Below, one piece after another: positions 49,660 through 62,372 of a stretch of DNA of 64,000 nucleotides. Under the pieces are notes generated by a model. That model was not told where the DNA came from. It made no database searches and worked only from the letters and a program-made list of their open reading frames with translations. Each line of letters starts with the position of its first letter. Within the stretch, counting starts at the first letter, position 1. The position numbers and the translations under genes were made by a program. This stretch comes from Impatiens glandulifera (Eukaryota > Streptophyta > Magnoliopsida > Ericales > Balsaminaceae). The DNA is taken from NCBI RefSeq assembly GCF_907164915.1, contig NC_061863.1:36057382-36121381 (forward strand). Direction: 5' to 3'.

Positions 49660-51400
49660 AGTTTTTTCCCTCCATTAATTTAAGAAATTCTTTTATAATA
49701 GGAAGGGCACATATAATTATTTTATTTTATTTTATTTACTAAAATATATATATATTATCTATTAAATTTTATACTTACTATATATATTATCTATTAAATT
49801 TTATTAATACTTTTTTTAAAGAAGTTATTAGAATCACATTCCTAATTTAACTTAACTTTTGATAATATAATTCAATAACTTGAACATGAAATTTTTTCAA
49901 CTATTTTAAATTTATAAGAATATATTTTATATTAAACATTTTAATATTATATTATATAAAATAATATATATTTCTAAATAAATTGTTTTTCAAAATTCAT
50001 TTTGATTAAGATTTTATTTAAATTTTTAAATTTTATTTATTTAATATTCTATTTAACTTTACAAAAAATACAACTTTTTTCATATTAATTATTATAATTA
50101 TAAATAAATGTACATGTATATAATAAATATGTTAATCTACTATATATTTTTTCTTTTAAAAGATTTAGTATAAATTTTAAATTAATAAAAGGTAAAATAA
50201 TCAACTATTCACTTAGAAAATATTAAATATTTTTATAATTAATTATATATAATTTTCATTTTCACCTTAATATTTTTTAACGTTTTTAAATGATAATTTA
50301 TTTATTTTTCTAAATCTGGCTTAATCACTTTTATTTAAAATATCAATTTTTTTAGAAAAAAAAGAAAGATTTATTTACGATTTTGGGAGGGTCAGATATT
50401 ACATTTTTTTCAAATGAAGGATTTAATTAAAAATCCACTTTTCTACATCATTGTTTTATTTTAATGTTTTAAATGTTGATTAAATAATTAATTTAAAATA
50501 TCATTATATATAATGAAATTTATAATTAAGTTAAACTTAATAATATTTAATTAAAAATAGTAATTAAATTATTATTGAAAAATATTTAGTATAATATAAA
50601 ATAAATTTTAAAATGTATTCATTATATTTTAATATGTTTGAAATAATTGTAAATATTTATTATTTTAATTTATAATATTATATTATTAAATAAATATAAA
50701 ATTAAAATATATTAAAAAGAATTAAAATAATTCCAAATAATATATTTAAACGTTTTAAAATTAGTAATATAAATATTTTTACATTTTAAAAATTATCCTT
50801 ACAATAAAAATAGTCACATGATTATTTTATTTTTTAATATTTATCTTTTCTAAAATTATAAATATATTTTATATTAAAATTTTAATACTAAAATATATAA
50901 CTAATATTAATATTAATATAAATATAAATATATATATATATATTCATATATATTCATTCGGGCCAATTATTTAGAAGGATCAATTCTGTTCATTTTCTAT
51001 TGATTTTAATTTAATTTGATTGAGGTATATTAATTATTTTATCTACTTTATATATTTAGATATATATTTTAAAATAATTTGTATTTATATATTTACTTTT
51101 AATATTATAGTGAGTAATTCATTTATTTATAGTAATATTATGTATTAAAATATAATTTCATATTTATTAAAATTGTATAAACAAAAAAAATTTAAACCCA
51201 TACAAATTTATAATAAATATAGGGAGATGCCAACTAATTCGAATTCAGAAACATAAATGAAAAAGAAGATAACACTTTTGAATTGTATTTTTTACAATAA
51301 TTATATCTCAAATAATATTTTTTTAACGTTTACTCCTCAACAAATAATTTGCAAAAAAAAATATCATTTAAAACAATTTTAATGAATATATTAACATATT
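49660..51400. other. Very AT-rich intergenic DNA
   Basis: Long A/T runs and TATA tracts (for example about 49743-49800, where TATATATATTATCTATTAAA is duplicated). No gene or clear element was seen. Confidence 0.6.
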
Positions 51401-52075
51401 CATAATTATTTATGTCAAGCTTAGTGATCATGATCAACTTATTCTTAATGGAGCAAATTAGAATTTGATGTGTTGAGTCATTGGAGGCCTTACCCAAACA
51501 TTTCAATTCATCAAATACTTTGCATCAAATTCCAACTCTAAGCAATAACTGTAATTGATGCGCTCCAACATCTAATAATCTAATCATCATCGCTGAGGAG
51601 CCCAATTGGTTCCTAGTTGACTTCTTTCATGTTTCAACATCGAACACGGGTCAATGTTGATTTTAATAAATGTTGATTTTAATAACCCCTTTGAAAGAGA
51701 TTTCCAAACCGCCCCTGATTCAAACAACCATTGTCCAAGATCAACATTGTCTTTGCAATTAAAGAAATCTCAAAGTGTAGATCTTGTTGAAAAATCACTT
51801 GGAAAGGAAGAAAGTTTTTGAGAATGTGAAATCAGAAATGAAAGCAAAACTTCATTAAATCACTAAATTGTGAAGATAGTAACATTTTAAGTAAAATATG
51901 GAACACAAACAATTAAGAACAACAATATAATATAAACAGTATATTGAAGGAAATTAAGGATACCTCAAAATAAAATTAAAAACTAACCAAATGAAAATGT
52001 ACCTATCCACAAAACAAGTAAATGCAGAATTAAAGAGAATATGAAAAAAAAAATAAGAAGAGCATTTGGATGTAC
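51401..52075. other. Moderately complex spacer, unassigned
   Basis: The base composition is less AT-rich and a minus-strand run (MMIRLLDVGAHQLQLLLRVG, then a stop, then CKVFDELKCLGKASNDSTHQ) looks like old coding sequence. I could not place it in a family. A 17 bp duplication (TGTTGATTTTAATAA) is at about 51654 and 51671. Confidence 0.3.
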
Positions 52076-53116
52076 AGAATTAAAGAGAATATGTCATGGT
52101 CATTGAAGAAGATTCTTAGATTGAATTAGAATGCATGGTCAATGTTTCATGTTCGAATTGGGGATGGGAGGAATACGCAATTCTGGTATGATCCATGATA
52201 TGAAGAAACATCAATCTTTAAAAGGTTAAAACTGAAAATGTTAGAATTAGAAGAGAATATCTTGATAGAAGGGTGAAAGATGGTTAATGTAATGACCTTA
52301 TGATAATTATTACATAAAGGGTGAGAATACTTGATGAAATCATTCTTATTACATTTCATGATCGAATTAATTTGCATGTGTGGAAGGTGGTTGTTAACAG
52401 CAGGTTTAATACTGGGATGGTCTGGCAGTATACACTAGGCCGCAATAGAGGACAGTTGGTGGATTAAGCTCACTGTGTATGGTCTTCTAAAATCATACCC
52501 CTAGCATCGAATTGTCTTTTGCTGGCGTTTAAAAAAAAGACTCATGACAAGGGATAGGATAACAAGTTTATGACCATTCCTTGTACGAGATGTGTAATGT
52601 GTTCGACTAGAGTGGAATCAATCGATCATATCCTTGGTGAATGTCTATATACCAAGGGTCTGTGAAAGAAATTTGCTAACAATTTTGCATTTTGCAGCTT
52701 CCTTGAGGATTGAAATCATATAAGAGAACTAGTGCTAATAAAGACAAAAGGAGATACGTTCCGAGCTAATGTATTCAAGTGTTCTATGATGCGATAGTAG
52801 CTGTTTTCAAGGGCTAGAAGAAATGAAGAACAAATCTGAAGTGATATCATTTTTTATGGTCTTGCACTTATTCATACATGGAGAAGGATTCCTATAACAT
52901 CAACTAATTGGAATCTATGTCAACGATGGAACATTTCATTTGATTTGTACAATGCTAGATGAAGTAAAGGAAGATGATGTTGATTCATGAAATGTAGTTT
53001 GGAGACAAAGAAAAATCAGTTTTTTCCTAATTAATACATTTGTATTTACCCTTTCTCTTTGGGTTTTATTAAATAAATATGACTATAAGTCATTTTTTTT
53101 AAATTAAAAATAAAAA
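52076..53116 (+). pseudogene. 5'-truncated LINE copy (end of ORF2 and 3' tail)
   Basis: Starting with MSWSLKKILRL and IGDGRNTQFWYDP, the frames follow the last part of the ORF2 at 26650-27500, including the zf-RVT piece KKRLMTRDRI, CTRCVMCSTRVESIDHILGE and LVLIKTKGD. Stops and frameshifts are frequent. It ends with TAAATAAATATGACTATAAGTC and a T/A-rich tail, matching the 3' end of the larger LINE. This is the usual outcome of incomplete reverse transcription. I could not identify a target duplication. Confidence 0.82.
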
Positions 53117-54083
53117 ACAAGTCGTTTCTATTTATCTATTTAAATATATGATTTAAAATAATTTATAAATGTTTAATAACTAAAAGAAAGTATATTAATA
53201 TATGTAAAATTATATGAGTGACTTTTTTACTATTTTGTATTTGATTTTATCATATTATTATTAATTTCATTTATATACATTTTTTAATTTAAAAATATAT
53301 ATATATATATATATATAATTTTAAATAATTTAAATGTTTATTATATTTTATATATTAGTATTTAAATTTAAAATTATAATTTATAATTTATAATTTTAGA
53401 AAAAGTAATATTAAAAAATTATATATGTGTTTTTTCATTAAAATAATGCACAAATGTCATGTTGCTAGTTTTGAGAGCAATGAAGTCACAATCTTCCTTT
53501 ATATTAGTACATTATTCTTTCAAGCTTGCTAAATTTTAACAGCATTAGATAGCTGGTTTCTGTTCTTTCTTATTTGAAAAGTTTTGTTTTTGGTGCTCTT
53601 TGTTGTAAAAACACAAGTGACTCCGTCATATAAAACACCATAGGAACTTTGATCAGAAGAGCCAAATTGAAGCCTAGCTTCTTTTTGCCCATTGATTATG
53701 GATTATATATTGATAAAAAAAAAGATAATAAAGCATTCAATGGCTTCACTTAAAAGTAAAAAAAAATGGGATATGACAATTTGATTTAAAAAATTTAAAG
53801 AATTCAATATATTACAAATGACCCTACATGAATCAAATTTGAACATAACATAACAGTTCTTTATTTCTAGACGAGTTTTGATCAAATGCCCCTAAACTCA
53901 CATGAACACGATACTCACTCACACGGGTATCTGATAAAAATACCCAATCGAAGAATACTTGTGTTCACTTCACTCCATATGTATATCACCATTTCCTCTC
54001 TTCTTCTTGGTGGTTAATATTTGCAGTTTATAATTGTAACCAAAAAAGAGAGCAAAATAGTACTCTCCTTTTCCCATTGTTGA
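53117..54083. other. AT-rich spacer and 3' region of the TIM14 gene
   Basis: Low-complexity A/T with a TA microsatellite (about 53299-53318). The last 200 bp probably include the TIM14 3' UTR on the minus strand. Nothing else was seen. Confidence 0.5.
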
Positions 54084-56381
54084 TCAAAATGCAGATCCAC
54101 CACTTCTTGACTTTCCTAACATTACATCTTTAGCTTCATTAATTTTGGAAGCAAGAAAATGGCTACCACCTGCATCAGGATGATTCGCCACCATCACTTT
54201 TCTGTGCGCCTCTTTAATCTTGTCCGCAGTTGCATTCTCTCTGTGAAAGTAACAACACAAATTTTGATTAAATTGATGTAGGATAAAAAAGATTCAAGAA
54301 AAACTGTAACAATTTCTTTGATAAGCATATCTGCAAAATGTTCTTCCAGAATATTAGTGGTTGGAGGTAGCAAAATGAAATATTCAATATTATGATATAT
54401 ATAGACATGAATTGAGTTCAAGATTCTTCATGGATCTGGAAGTACTCCACTGTTTACCTAGTATAAGGGCTTAGGCCGATCCTTTCTAGAAGGTTCTTTG
54501 TCATGTGTCACATTATCTTTTTTCTTTCCTAGTATAAAGACTCGAATTCATAATCTTACAAACATGAGTTCATATACTCTACCAGTAGCTAAATCCTAAA
54601 TGAGTCTTTATCATGTATCACAATATCTTCCACAAACATCAAGTATTCCCAAAGTTAGTGGTAATGGACTTCAGGGTGTTCTATTCTTTCATGAAACATA
54701 ATGAAAGGAAATAAGAATAACTTGTTTGAGATTAATTCTAAATAAATCACTATCCAATCAATTATCTCTACTCATGAATCACATCATTCAATAATCAACC
54801 AAATACATAATTAATTCATTATATATTTATATTCCTATTGTCCTTTTCCCAAATAACCTCAAATAACATGATTTTTAAAACCTACACAAAAAAAAGTTAT
54901 TTTAAAATAACCATAGATCAAACAAGGCCTTAGTGCTTGATACCATGAAAGTGAGATAGAGTATTTGAGAGAATAGATTGTGCATCTTATTCCATTCACT
55001 TCTTATCTATATATGCAGTCATACAAAATTTATTTTTTTATTACTAATGTCTAAACAATTTACAATAATACAAGAATATATACAATAATATTCATTCCTT
55101 AACATGTTCTATCTCGAGTATAAACTCATTCTTAGAACACATGTGCAAAAGTAATAACTAAATCTCAGTGCTAGTTCCAGTCCTACATTATCCTTTTATT
55201 ATTTTTGTTTTTAATTCTGAGAATGATTTGAGGCTAACCTAACACCAAGAATGAGAGCTGCTTCTCTTTTTGTCATGGTTGGCTGGAAACCACCTTCATA
55301 AAACTTACGCATTCTAGGTTTTGGTGGACGAGTTTTGAGTGTATTCCAGGCTTGAATTCCATATCTACCAGCAAGAGCAGCTGCAGCTACCGCAAGACCA
55401 GCAAGAAAAGGCGTGGCCTATATACATATATCATCAATTGTCATTTTTTGTTGACGTAGAAAACACTTTATCAGAAGGATAAAAACATTAGTAAGCTGTT
55501 GGAATGTCAAATAATAAGGAATGATCTTTTTTCTTTCAAAGTACTCTTAAACAAATTAATAATTGTTTCATACAGAGAAATTTCAATCGAGGCAAACATA
55601 CCTATGAACAAATGAAGGAACATAAACATCTTAAATAAGTTACAAAATTCACAATGATGATCCAGAAAAAAAAATACCAGCTTCCATATAGGCTCTTAAC
55701 AAAAGAACACGAGATGAAGCACCATTTCGTGAGAGACTAGTAATGTCATGATGTACTGGAAAACCTTTATGCACTACTGTGAAATGAGAAACAATGTACA
55801 AGAAAAGTTCAGACATTAGACTATCAATAAACACAACAGCTCGAAACAAAGCAAATCACCACCAATTAGCATTCAACATAGTTTGTCAAAAATGGTGACC
55901 ATATATGGAAGGATTGGTCTTGCAGCAGTCCCAGAGAAAGTTATTCTGATTTGCTCTGACAAGGAAACCCAATGAGTGAAAGTTGTTGATGATTAGGAAA
56001 ATGGTCACAATGTGGAGTGGTAACACTAAAATCAATTAATTACATTGAAACTACTCCTAGAATTGCAGTAGCAGAGGGTATCAAGATAAGTGTCGACCTT
56101 AACTAAATGGAGTTTGGAATTCTTGTTTACCCATTTTGATGTTAGGTTTGAGATCTTGTCTTTATGTTGCTGTTTAATGAGAATTATATGCAGGAAACTT
56201 TCTAAGGATTCAAAGGTCAACAGAACATAGAAGATCAAAACCAATCATGAGTGAAAGTTGTCAATTTTCAGTAAGAGATCATATATATAATATAGGCGAC
56301 CACAACAAAAAGACCTAAATGGAAAGAAAAACACAAATGACAATCGAAATATATACGTATAGCATCATCATCACTCACCAT
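54084..56381 (-). CDS. TIM14: TIM14/PAM18 J-protein of the mitochondrial import motor
   Basis: Inner-membrane subunit of the presequence translocase-associated motor. Its J domain stimulates mitochondrial Hsp70 to pull preproteins into the matrix. Exons on the minus strand are 56379-56381, 55239-55417 and 54084-54240, all with GT-AG introns, giving 112 aa, the normal length for plants. An N-terminal hydrophobic segment (about residues 4-18, [15 protein letters not shown]) spans the membrane. [20 protein letters not shown] (38-57) and [16 protein letters not shown] (71-86) carry the degenerate J-domain helices with the required HPD at 81-83. The C-terminus is SGGSAF. The first coding exon is the ATG alone, followed directly by GTGAGT. 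No defects were seen. Confidence 0.96.
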
Positions 56382-56399
56382 TTCTGTAAGAACTCCGGG

Positions 56400-58234
56400 G
56401 GGGGCTGATTCTTCAGATTCGGATTCTACTAAGTTCCTGTAAAGTCTAGACTGATTGGTTTGAGTTCTTGGGCTGGATTCTAAATATATGAATATGCCCT
56501 TTTATCAACCAATATATTGTGAAATTGATAAAATAAAATAAAAAAGGAAAAGAAGAGATTATTATATTTATTAAAAAAACTATAAAATTGGTTCTTAAAA
56601 GATTGGTCAAGACAGAGTAAAGAATGACTCATGACTTATAATCTCTTTGAAAAAGAGTTTAATTGTTTTAGTCTAAATTCGAATAAATCATTTCTCAAAT
56701 TTGTATGTGTTGATCTTAAATGTTCGGATAAGCATTAGATTTGGATATTTCGAAAATGATGAGAGAATGGGAGTAGAAAAAAAGGTTAATGCAAGAAAAA
56801 AGAATGAAAAACAATTAATACCTAATATGTTTTTGTTTATCTATTTTGCAATTTGACAATTGGAGTAGTTATAATTAATTTCAATATTTGAGTAATATAT
56901 TATTTAGTAATAGTATATTAGTTGTTATTATATAAAGATTAAAATTCAATTGAAGTGATCTATTAATTAAGTATAAAAATTATACGCTTATTTAGATATC
57001 TATAATAAATATAAATTTCTATAGTAATATAAATAATGTCTACTATCTCGTTGAAAAGCCTAAATTTCACCCACATCACAAATTCTGATTCAAGTCCATA
57101 TCCAAAATTGAGAAATCCAAGATTGAGAGAAGATTCAAAAAACGACTTATTGAACCGTTCTTCGTTAAAAATTCAGATACGTTTTCACAACTAAAGTTTA
57201 TCTCATTTATCGATATAGAGGATTAAGATTACAGATTTAAAAAGTAAAAATTTAGATAAATATTTTATCATCATATACATGGATTAAAGTGATTTTTTTT
57301 TTTTTAATTTGTAAAGTGAACAATTTGTTCTTAGTTGGCTCTATTTGCTGATGAAGAACATCCTACAAACAAATTTTTTACTCTTCCTTAATCCAAATTT
57401 TTTTCATAAACAAGTTGATAATTTATTGATGTACAATATTGGTAATGGTCAGCTTCTCCTGGTCAAATGGACACTTTATTCCTGAGTTTTGATATTTCTT
57501 GGGCTATGTTTAATTTCTTCAATAAAAAAATGTCATTTTTTTTTCAGATTAAGCTAAGGTAGTTGATTATTGTCTTAATGATAAATTTTATTAGTAATCA
57601 TTCGCTTTATGTGTCTATTCACAACTCCTTGGCTCAATTACCATACGAATCAACTTACATTTACATTTGTCTTATCTATATATGTAACACAAACTATTCG
57701 ATTTGATTGTCAACAACCTTGTGGTTAATTTTAATTAATGTCTTTTTATGACATTTTCTAGTTGAATAGCTAATATACGGTAGAATGTTCTCGTTAAAAA
57801 TAAAGTTATTTACCATAAAAAAATGAAAAATTCAATTCAATTATTTTATAAATCAAGCCATGTTGGGTGACCCTATTTAATTTGTTTAAAGAAAAACATA
57901 ATTTATGATTCAAAATGAATATATCAACAAGTTTAGGGCTCAATATGAGTTTCAAAGTACAAGCTTTTGTCCAAATGTTAAATGAATGTATGACAAAACA
58001 ATCAACATTAATTGTGTACATATGAATTCTAATAAACAAATGTGAAGTTACCAAGTAATAAGGGAATAATATCAACTCAATAATAAACATTTATAACATT
58101 AAAAAAATGTACAAGAAATAAAAGGAAGACAAATTAAGAAGAAAAAAAAGTAGCATTGCATCTTAAAATAAAGGATAGTAATATATAAAGAAGATTATTC
58201 CACATGGTCATTTGCATCCTTCTCCCCATAATCT
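56400..58234. other. Spacer between TIM14 and IQD genes
   Basis: The first 100 bp are the TIM14 leader (a CCCCCC run at about 56398-56404). Beyond that there is AT-rich DNA with no ORF or repeat of note, then the IQD 3' UTR near 58100-58234. Confidence 0.55.
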
Positions 58235-60159
58235 TTATTGCACATTTCCATTTTTTGAATGAGTGGTCTTTGTATTTTCATAAATGGAATTCCTATTATG
58301 TGCACTCGAGGATGATGGAAATGACATCGACTTCTTTGTCTTACTATTTAATATCGATTTGTTTTCCGGTATCACATTACCGAGTGGGCTTGGACCTCGA
58401 GACCTAGTTTTTCTGTTTGGTGAAGCCATGTGATTTGGAATATGAGAGCTCCGATCATGATCATCGATGGTGGGAAAACCAGGCAAACTATGCCTTCTTT
58501 GATGCACGTTTGATTGGTTTCTCGAGCTGTCTTCTTGTTTTTTGGCCCTTGATGGTGGCTTCGAAATGGAATTAGAAGATTGTTGACGGTTAGGATTATT
58601 TGGTTTGGGAAATGATGCAACTTGTCTACTTGTAGCATGGCCACCATCTTTGTTGGGATCACATTTTGTTTCCCATGATTGATCTGTCACCCATCTTTCT
58701 AACCAATTCCATCCCCAATGAGGATTTTTTTGATCTAGAATGGTTGGTGTTCCTTTCTTAGATGGGTTCCTCCATTTTTGCTGTAGGGTGTTAAATAATG
58801 TATTAGTTCTAACATAAATAAACACAAATGAAATGTTATTATTTTTATCATAGTCACAGTCCCATTAAAAATCATAAGAAGAGTCTATATCATATAGTTC
58901 ATGATCCAAATTATAGCATATATATTTTTTTTAGAGAAATGATTAGGTGAGGGAATTTGGTGAGAAAATGACGTGGCATAATCTTATTCGCTGAAAAAAT
59001 CAAATAATTTTTCTCTTTTTTCTCTTTCCTCTCACTCTTACATTTTTCAACCAATGAAGGTGATGACACGTCATTTCCTCGCCAAATTTCCTCACTAAAT
59101 TCCATCACTCTATCACTTCTCGTTCTTTTAATACTAAATTTGGTATAAAAATTATTTGATGTTTTATTTGGTATATAGATTACATGATAAGATTTCTTCT
59201 AAGTAATGTCATTGTTTTTTTGAAAAATAAGATATGTATGTAGATGTTTTTTTCAAACCTGATGAGAGTATGAATATGCCAATGCCCTTTCTCTTCTTAT
59301 GGCAGCATCTTGTTTGTTTTGCATTTTGGCCTCGAGTTGTTCTTTGGAACGTGGACTATTGATCCACTCTTCGCTACTCAAAGTCACCGCCAATGCCTTG
59401 GGCTTTGGAAGCGTCGACGTTTTTTCGTTCTTTGGTGGAATATCTTTCTGTAAGGCCAAATTCTCCGCCGTCATTCGAATCCTCCTCATTTGAACTTCAG
59501 ATTGTACATGGGCTAACGTTTGCATGCATTTTAACGTGGTCATGGCTTGACGTTTCATTGACTTGCTTTCCACGAGTATTTTCAATCTTACCAATCCTCT
59601 CAATCTCTTCAATGCCTTCCTAGCCTATATATAAGATAGAACATTGAATATAAATTATGGTATTTAAGATTATAAGTAATTAACCAAATGAAATAATTAG
59701 GTTAGGTATCGAATCAATACTCGGTATCCTCTAAAAACATTTTGAATCTTGATAGCAGCCGTTTCTTCCTTGGGCTTTTTGGGGAATCGAGCGGTTGTAA
59801 GTTGATGGCTTATATCATTTTGGTCTTGTGTTAACTTCACATCATCTTCTATGGTGGAAGTGGTCGTCTCGGGGAACACTAAATCTTCTTCATTTGATTC
59901 CGGACTATTACTTCTGTTATCTTCATTATCATTGTCATTATCATCACATCCGCTATTGGAACTTACGTTTCTCTGCTTAAAACAAATTGTAACATATTTT
60001 ATCAAAATTATTCAAACCTGATATATATAATTAGATAATGTTAAAAACTTGGTATAGTTATATTTGTTATAAGTCGGGATAAACCTCGTCTTTCTTCTCC
60101 TTTGATTCAGGGGTTAAAGCCTTCTTCACAGCAGAAAACCAGCTTCCTTTTCTCCCCAT
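58235..60159 (-). CDS. IQD (IQ67-domain) calmodulin-binding protein
   Basis: Plant-specific scaffold that binds calmodulin and usually associates with microtubules, plasma membrane or nucleus. Exons on the minus strand are 60085-60159, 59721-59972, 59259-59624 and 58235-58780, giving 412 aa with intact frame. The N-terminus MGRKGSWFSAVKKAL is the family start. The IQ motif IQNVFRGYRARKALKRL spans the exon 2/3 junction at R|A in phase 0, the splice position that characterises the family. LRGLVRLKILVES and KRQAMTTLKCMQTLAHVQ follow, then a C-terminal DUF4005 region with RRHSLPGFP, HIPNHMASP and SRGPSP. An acidic NDNDNED stretch (about 34-45) precedes the IQ67. Which IQD number this is cannot be told here. 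Confidence 0.94.
58933..59115. mobile_element. MITE in the last IQD intron
   Basis: About 180 bp with imperfect terminal inverted repeats: GGTGAGGGAATTTGGTGAGA then AAATGACGTGGCA on the left, and in reverse complement TTTGGCGAGGAAATGACGTG on the right. No coding capacity. It lies inside the intron 58781-59258. Superfamily uncertain; no clear target duplication. Confidence 0.7.
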
Positions 60160-60600
60160 TTACTATTTAATTCATCTGAAAGTCATTAATGAAAGGGAAC
60201 AAATATGTGATGCTTGAAATTGAATCCAGATATAAAATAAATTGAAAAAAAACATATATATACATATATAAAGAGATGCATATATACTTGATTTCTTCTC
60301 TTCCAATATTTGTTTGTCTAGCCTCTTCTTTAATTTCTCTCCCAAAAAACAAAACCGCCCTTAAAGATTCATGAATGATTTGAAGAAAACGTTCATGAAC
60401 GAATACACATCCACAAAGTTAAATGAAGATTAGTTATTTTTATCCTACAATAGAAGAGTATAAGGTAAGATCATCCATACAAATTGGTGCCAACAGGAAG
60501 CTTGCTAATTTTAGTCATCCGCTCCTATTTTAGTTTTTAATATTAAACAAACCTGGTAAACATACCGCCAATAAATAATAAAAAAATAAATAAATATATA
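60160..60600 (-). promoter_or_regulatory. Upstream region of the IQD gene
   Basis: About 60160-60360 is probably the 5' leader, with TATATATACATATATAAAG (60253-60271) as a possible TATA region on either strand. No uORF or defined box was identified with confidence. Confidence 0.3.
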
Positions 60601-60610
60601 TATATATATA

Positions 60611-61371
60611 GTAATGATACAGGGAGCCAAAGATTTGTAGCGAATTACGTGGAAGTCTATTTATTTATTTTCCTTTTTTATATTTATTAATAATATTCTC
60701 TCTCTTCCCCTTACTTACATTTTCTCTCTCTTCTTCAAGACGCATTCAATAAAATATTAATTTTTTATTATTAAAAAACACTTAATAATTTATCTCTTTA
60801 ATTTTTATTATTATAAATATTCTTTTTTTTAAAATTATTATACATACCATTATAAATGCATTTAAATTATTTTTTTCTCTCAATAATTTGTTTTCTTTTA
60901 TTTATTAAAAAAAATATAATTTATTTTCAATAATAAAAATAACTCAAATTAAAATAAATAATAATTAACTATGTTAATTAAAATTTATATATAAGAGAAT
61001 AAAAAAATATTTTTTAATTCAAATAATTCTATCATCTATCAATTTAATAATATATATTAATAACAATAAAAACAAAAATTATTAATCATTTTACGTATTG
61101 ATTATTTTTTTTTAAACTTTAAGTGTTATTTCTCTCTTTTCTCTCCTTAAAAATCTCATTTTTAATTGAGATTTTTGATTGAGTTTTTAATAAATTCCAT
61201 GAAAAAAAGAAAGTGATTTTTAAGGAGAGAAAATAAAGAGAAATAACACTTAAAAGAGTTTAAAAAAGGGAATCATTCTGTTGAGTAAAATGATTAATAA
61301 TTTTTGTTTTTAAGAGAATAATAAAATAAATATAAAATTTTTAATTTTTTAAATTAATTATTTCTCTCCTC

Positions 61372-61429
<58 letters not shown>

Positions 61430-62008
61430 CGTTAATAATTTATTTATTTAGTTGTTTTTAAAATGAGTTATAATAGGGAAAATAAGAATGTGTCAAGATC
61501 TAACTCAAATCATACATTCTAATTTTCAAAATAAATATAACTCAAACTATCGACTATTAATATTCGACCTAAATAAAAAAAACACTTTATTATAAGAGTT
61601 AACTGATAATATATAACATTTTGATTTAATTGATTGAATTTATAATATATTTTATAAGAAATTAAAATATATAAAAAATTAAAGAGAGAATGGAGAAATA
61701 ATTAATTTTAAAAAATTAAAAATAATTATATTTAATTTTTTATTCTCTTAAATATATATTCAAATATAATATATATTTGAAAATATAAATTTTTTATTTG
61801 ATTTATTATTGTCTTTATTAATATTTAAAATAAATTATTAACAAAAGATTGAAGAGATAAAAAAAAAATTATTAATGAAGATAAGAGAGAGAAATTATTA
61901 ATGAATAGGAGATAGAACGTTTAAAATTATACTTCGTTATCATGCCTAGTCACCCTCCACATTACTTCGCTACACATTCTCTGCAAAACTTTCGCTCACC
62001 TATCATTA

Positions 62009-62009
<1 letters not shown>
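60611..62009. mobile_element. Candidate 1.4 kb inverted-repeat element in TA microsatellites
   Basis: The left end GTAATGATACAGGGAG followed by GTAGCGAATTACGTGG is mirrored at the right by GTAATGATAGGTGAGCG followed by GTAGCGAAGTAATGTGG in reverse complement. Both ends sit in TA repeats, consistent with a TA target. The inside is AT-rich, non-coding and itself contains a foldback (61068-61313) and a (TA)n tract (about 61376-61426). Confidence 0.55.
61068..61313. repeat. Foldback repeat with about 90-100 bp arms
   Basis: The left arm (61068-61158) contains AAAAACAAAAATTATTAATC and AAGTGTTATTTCTCTCTTTT. The right arm (61215-61313) carries their complements (AGAGAAATAACACTTAAAAG, GATTAATAATTTTTGTTTTT). 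The loop is about 55 bp and contains a second small hairpin (AAAATCTC/GAGATTTT). Confidence 0.8.
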
Positions 62010-62048
<39 letters not shown>

Positions 62049-62052
<4 letters not shown>

Positions 62053-62372
62053 TATATATAAAAAGTTCAGTTTTAGGTAATGAATTTTTTTTGGAAAACA
62101 TGGGTTAAAATTCATTAGATTTATGTTGCGAAAAATAAGATCTTATCTTAACATCTATTCAGGTTCATGCATTTGGTGATTAAAAGTATTATCGAAAATG
62201 TGATACCTTTGATGCGTGAATTCGGTATATCTTGTAGTATAAAGGATTAGAGCCCCACGTGTTGCTCCTCTAGTTGGTTCACACAAGCTCGTCAAGATTC
62301 ATTTGACTTCAACTGCTAGGGCAAAAGAACAACAGAAGAAATCTAATTGTTTTTTGGAAAAAAATGAGGTTT
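62049..62372. other. Unassigned sequence before the solo LTR
   Basis: Moderately complex sequence with a + strand open run of about 55 codons (RIRAPRVAPLVGSHKLVKIH..., about 62240-62405). I do not recognise it; the run crosses the proposed LTR start, so it may be accidental. Confidence 0.3.
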
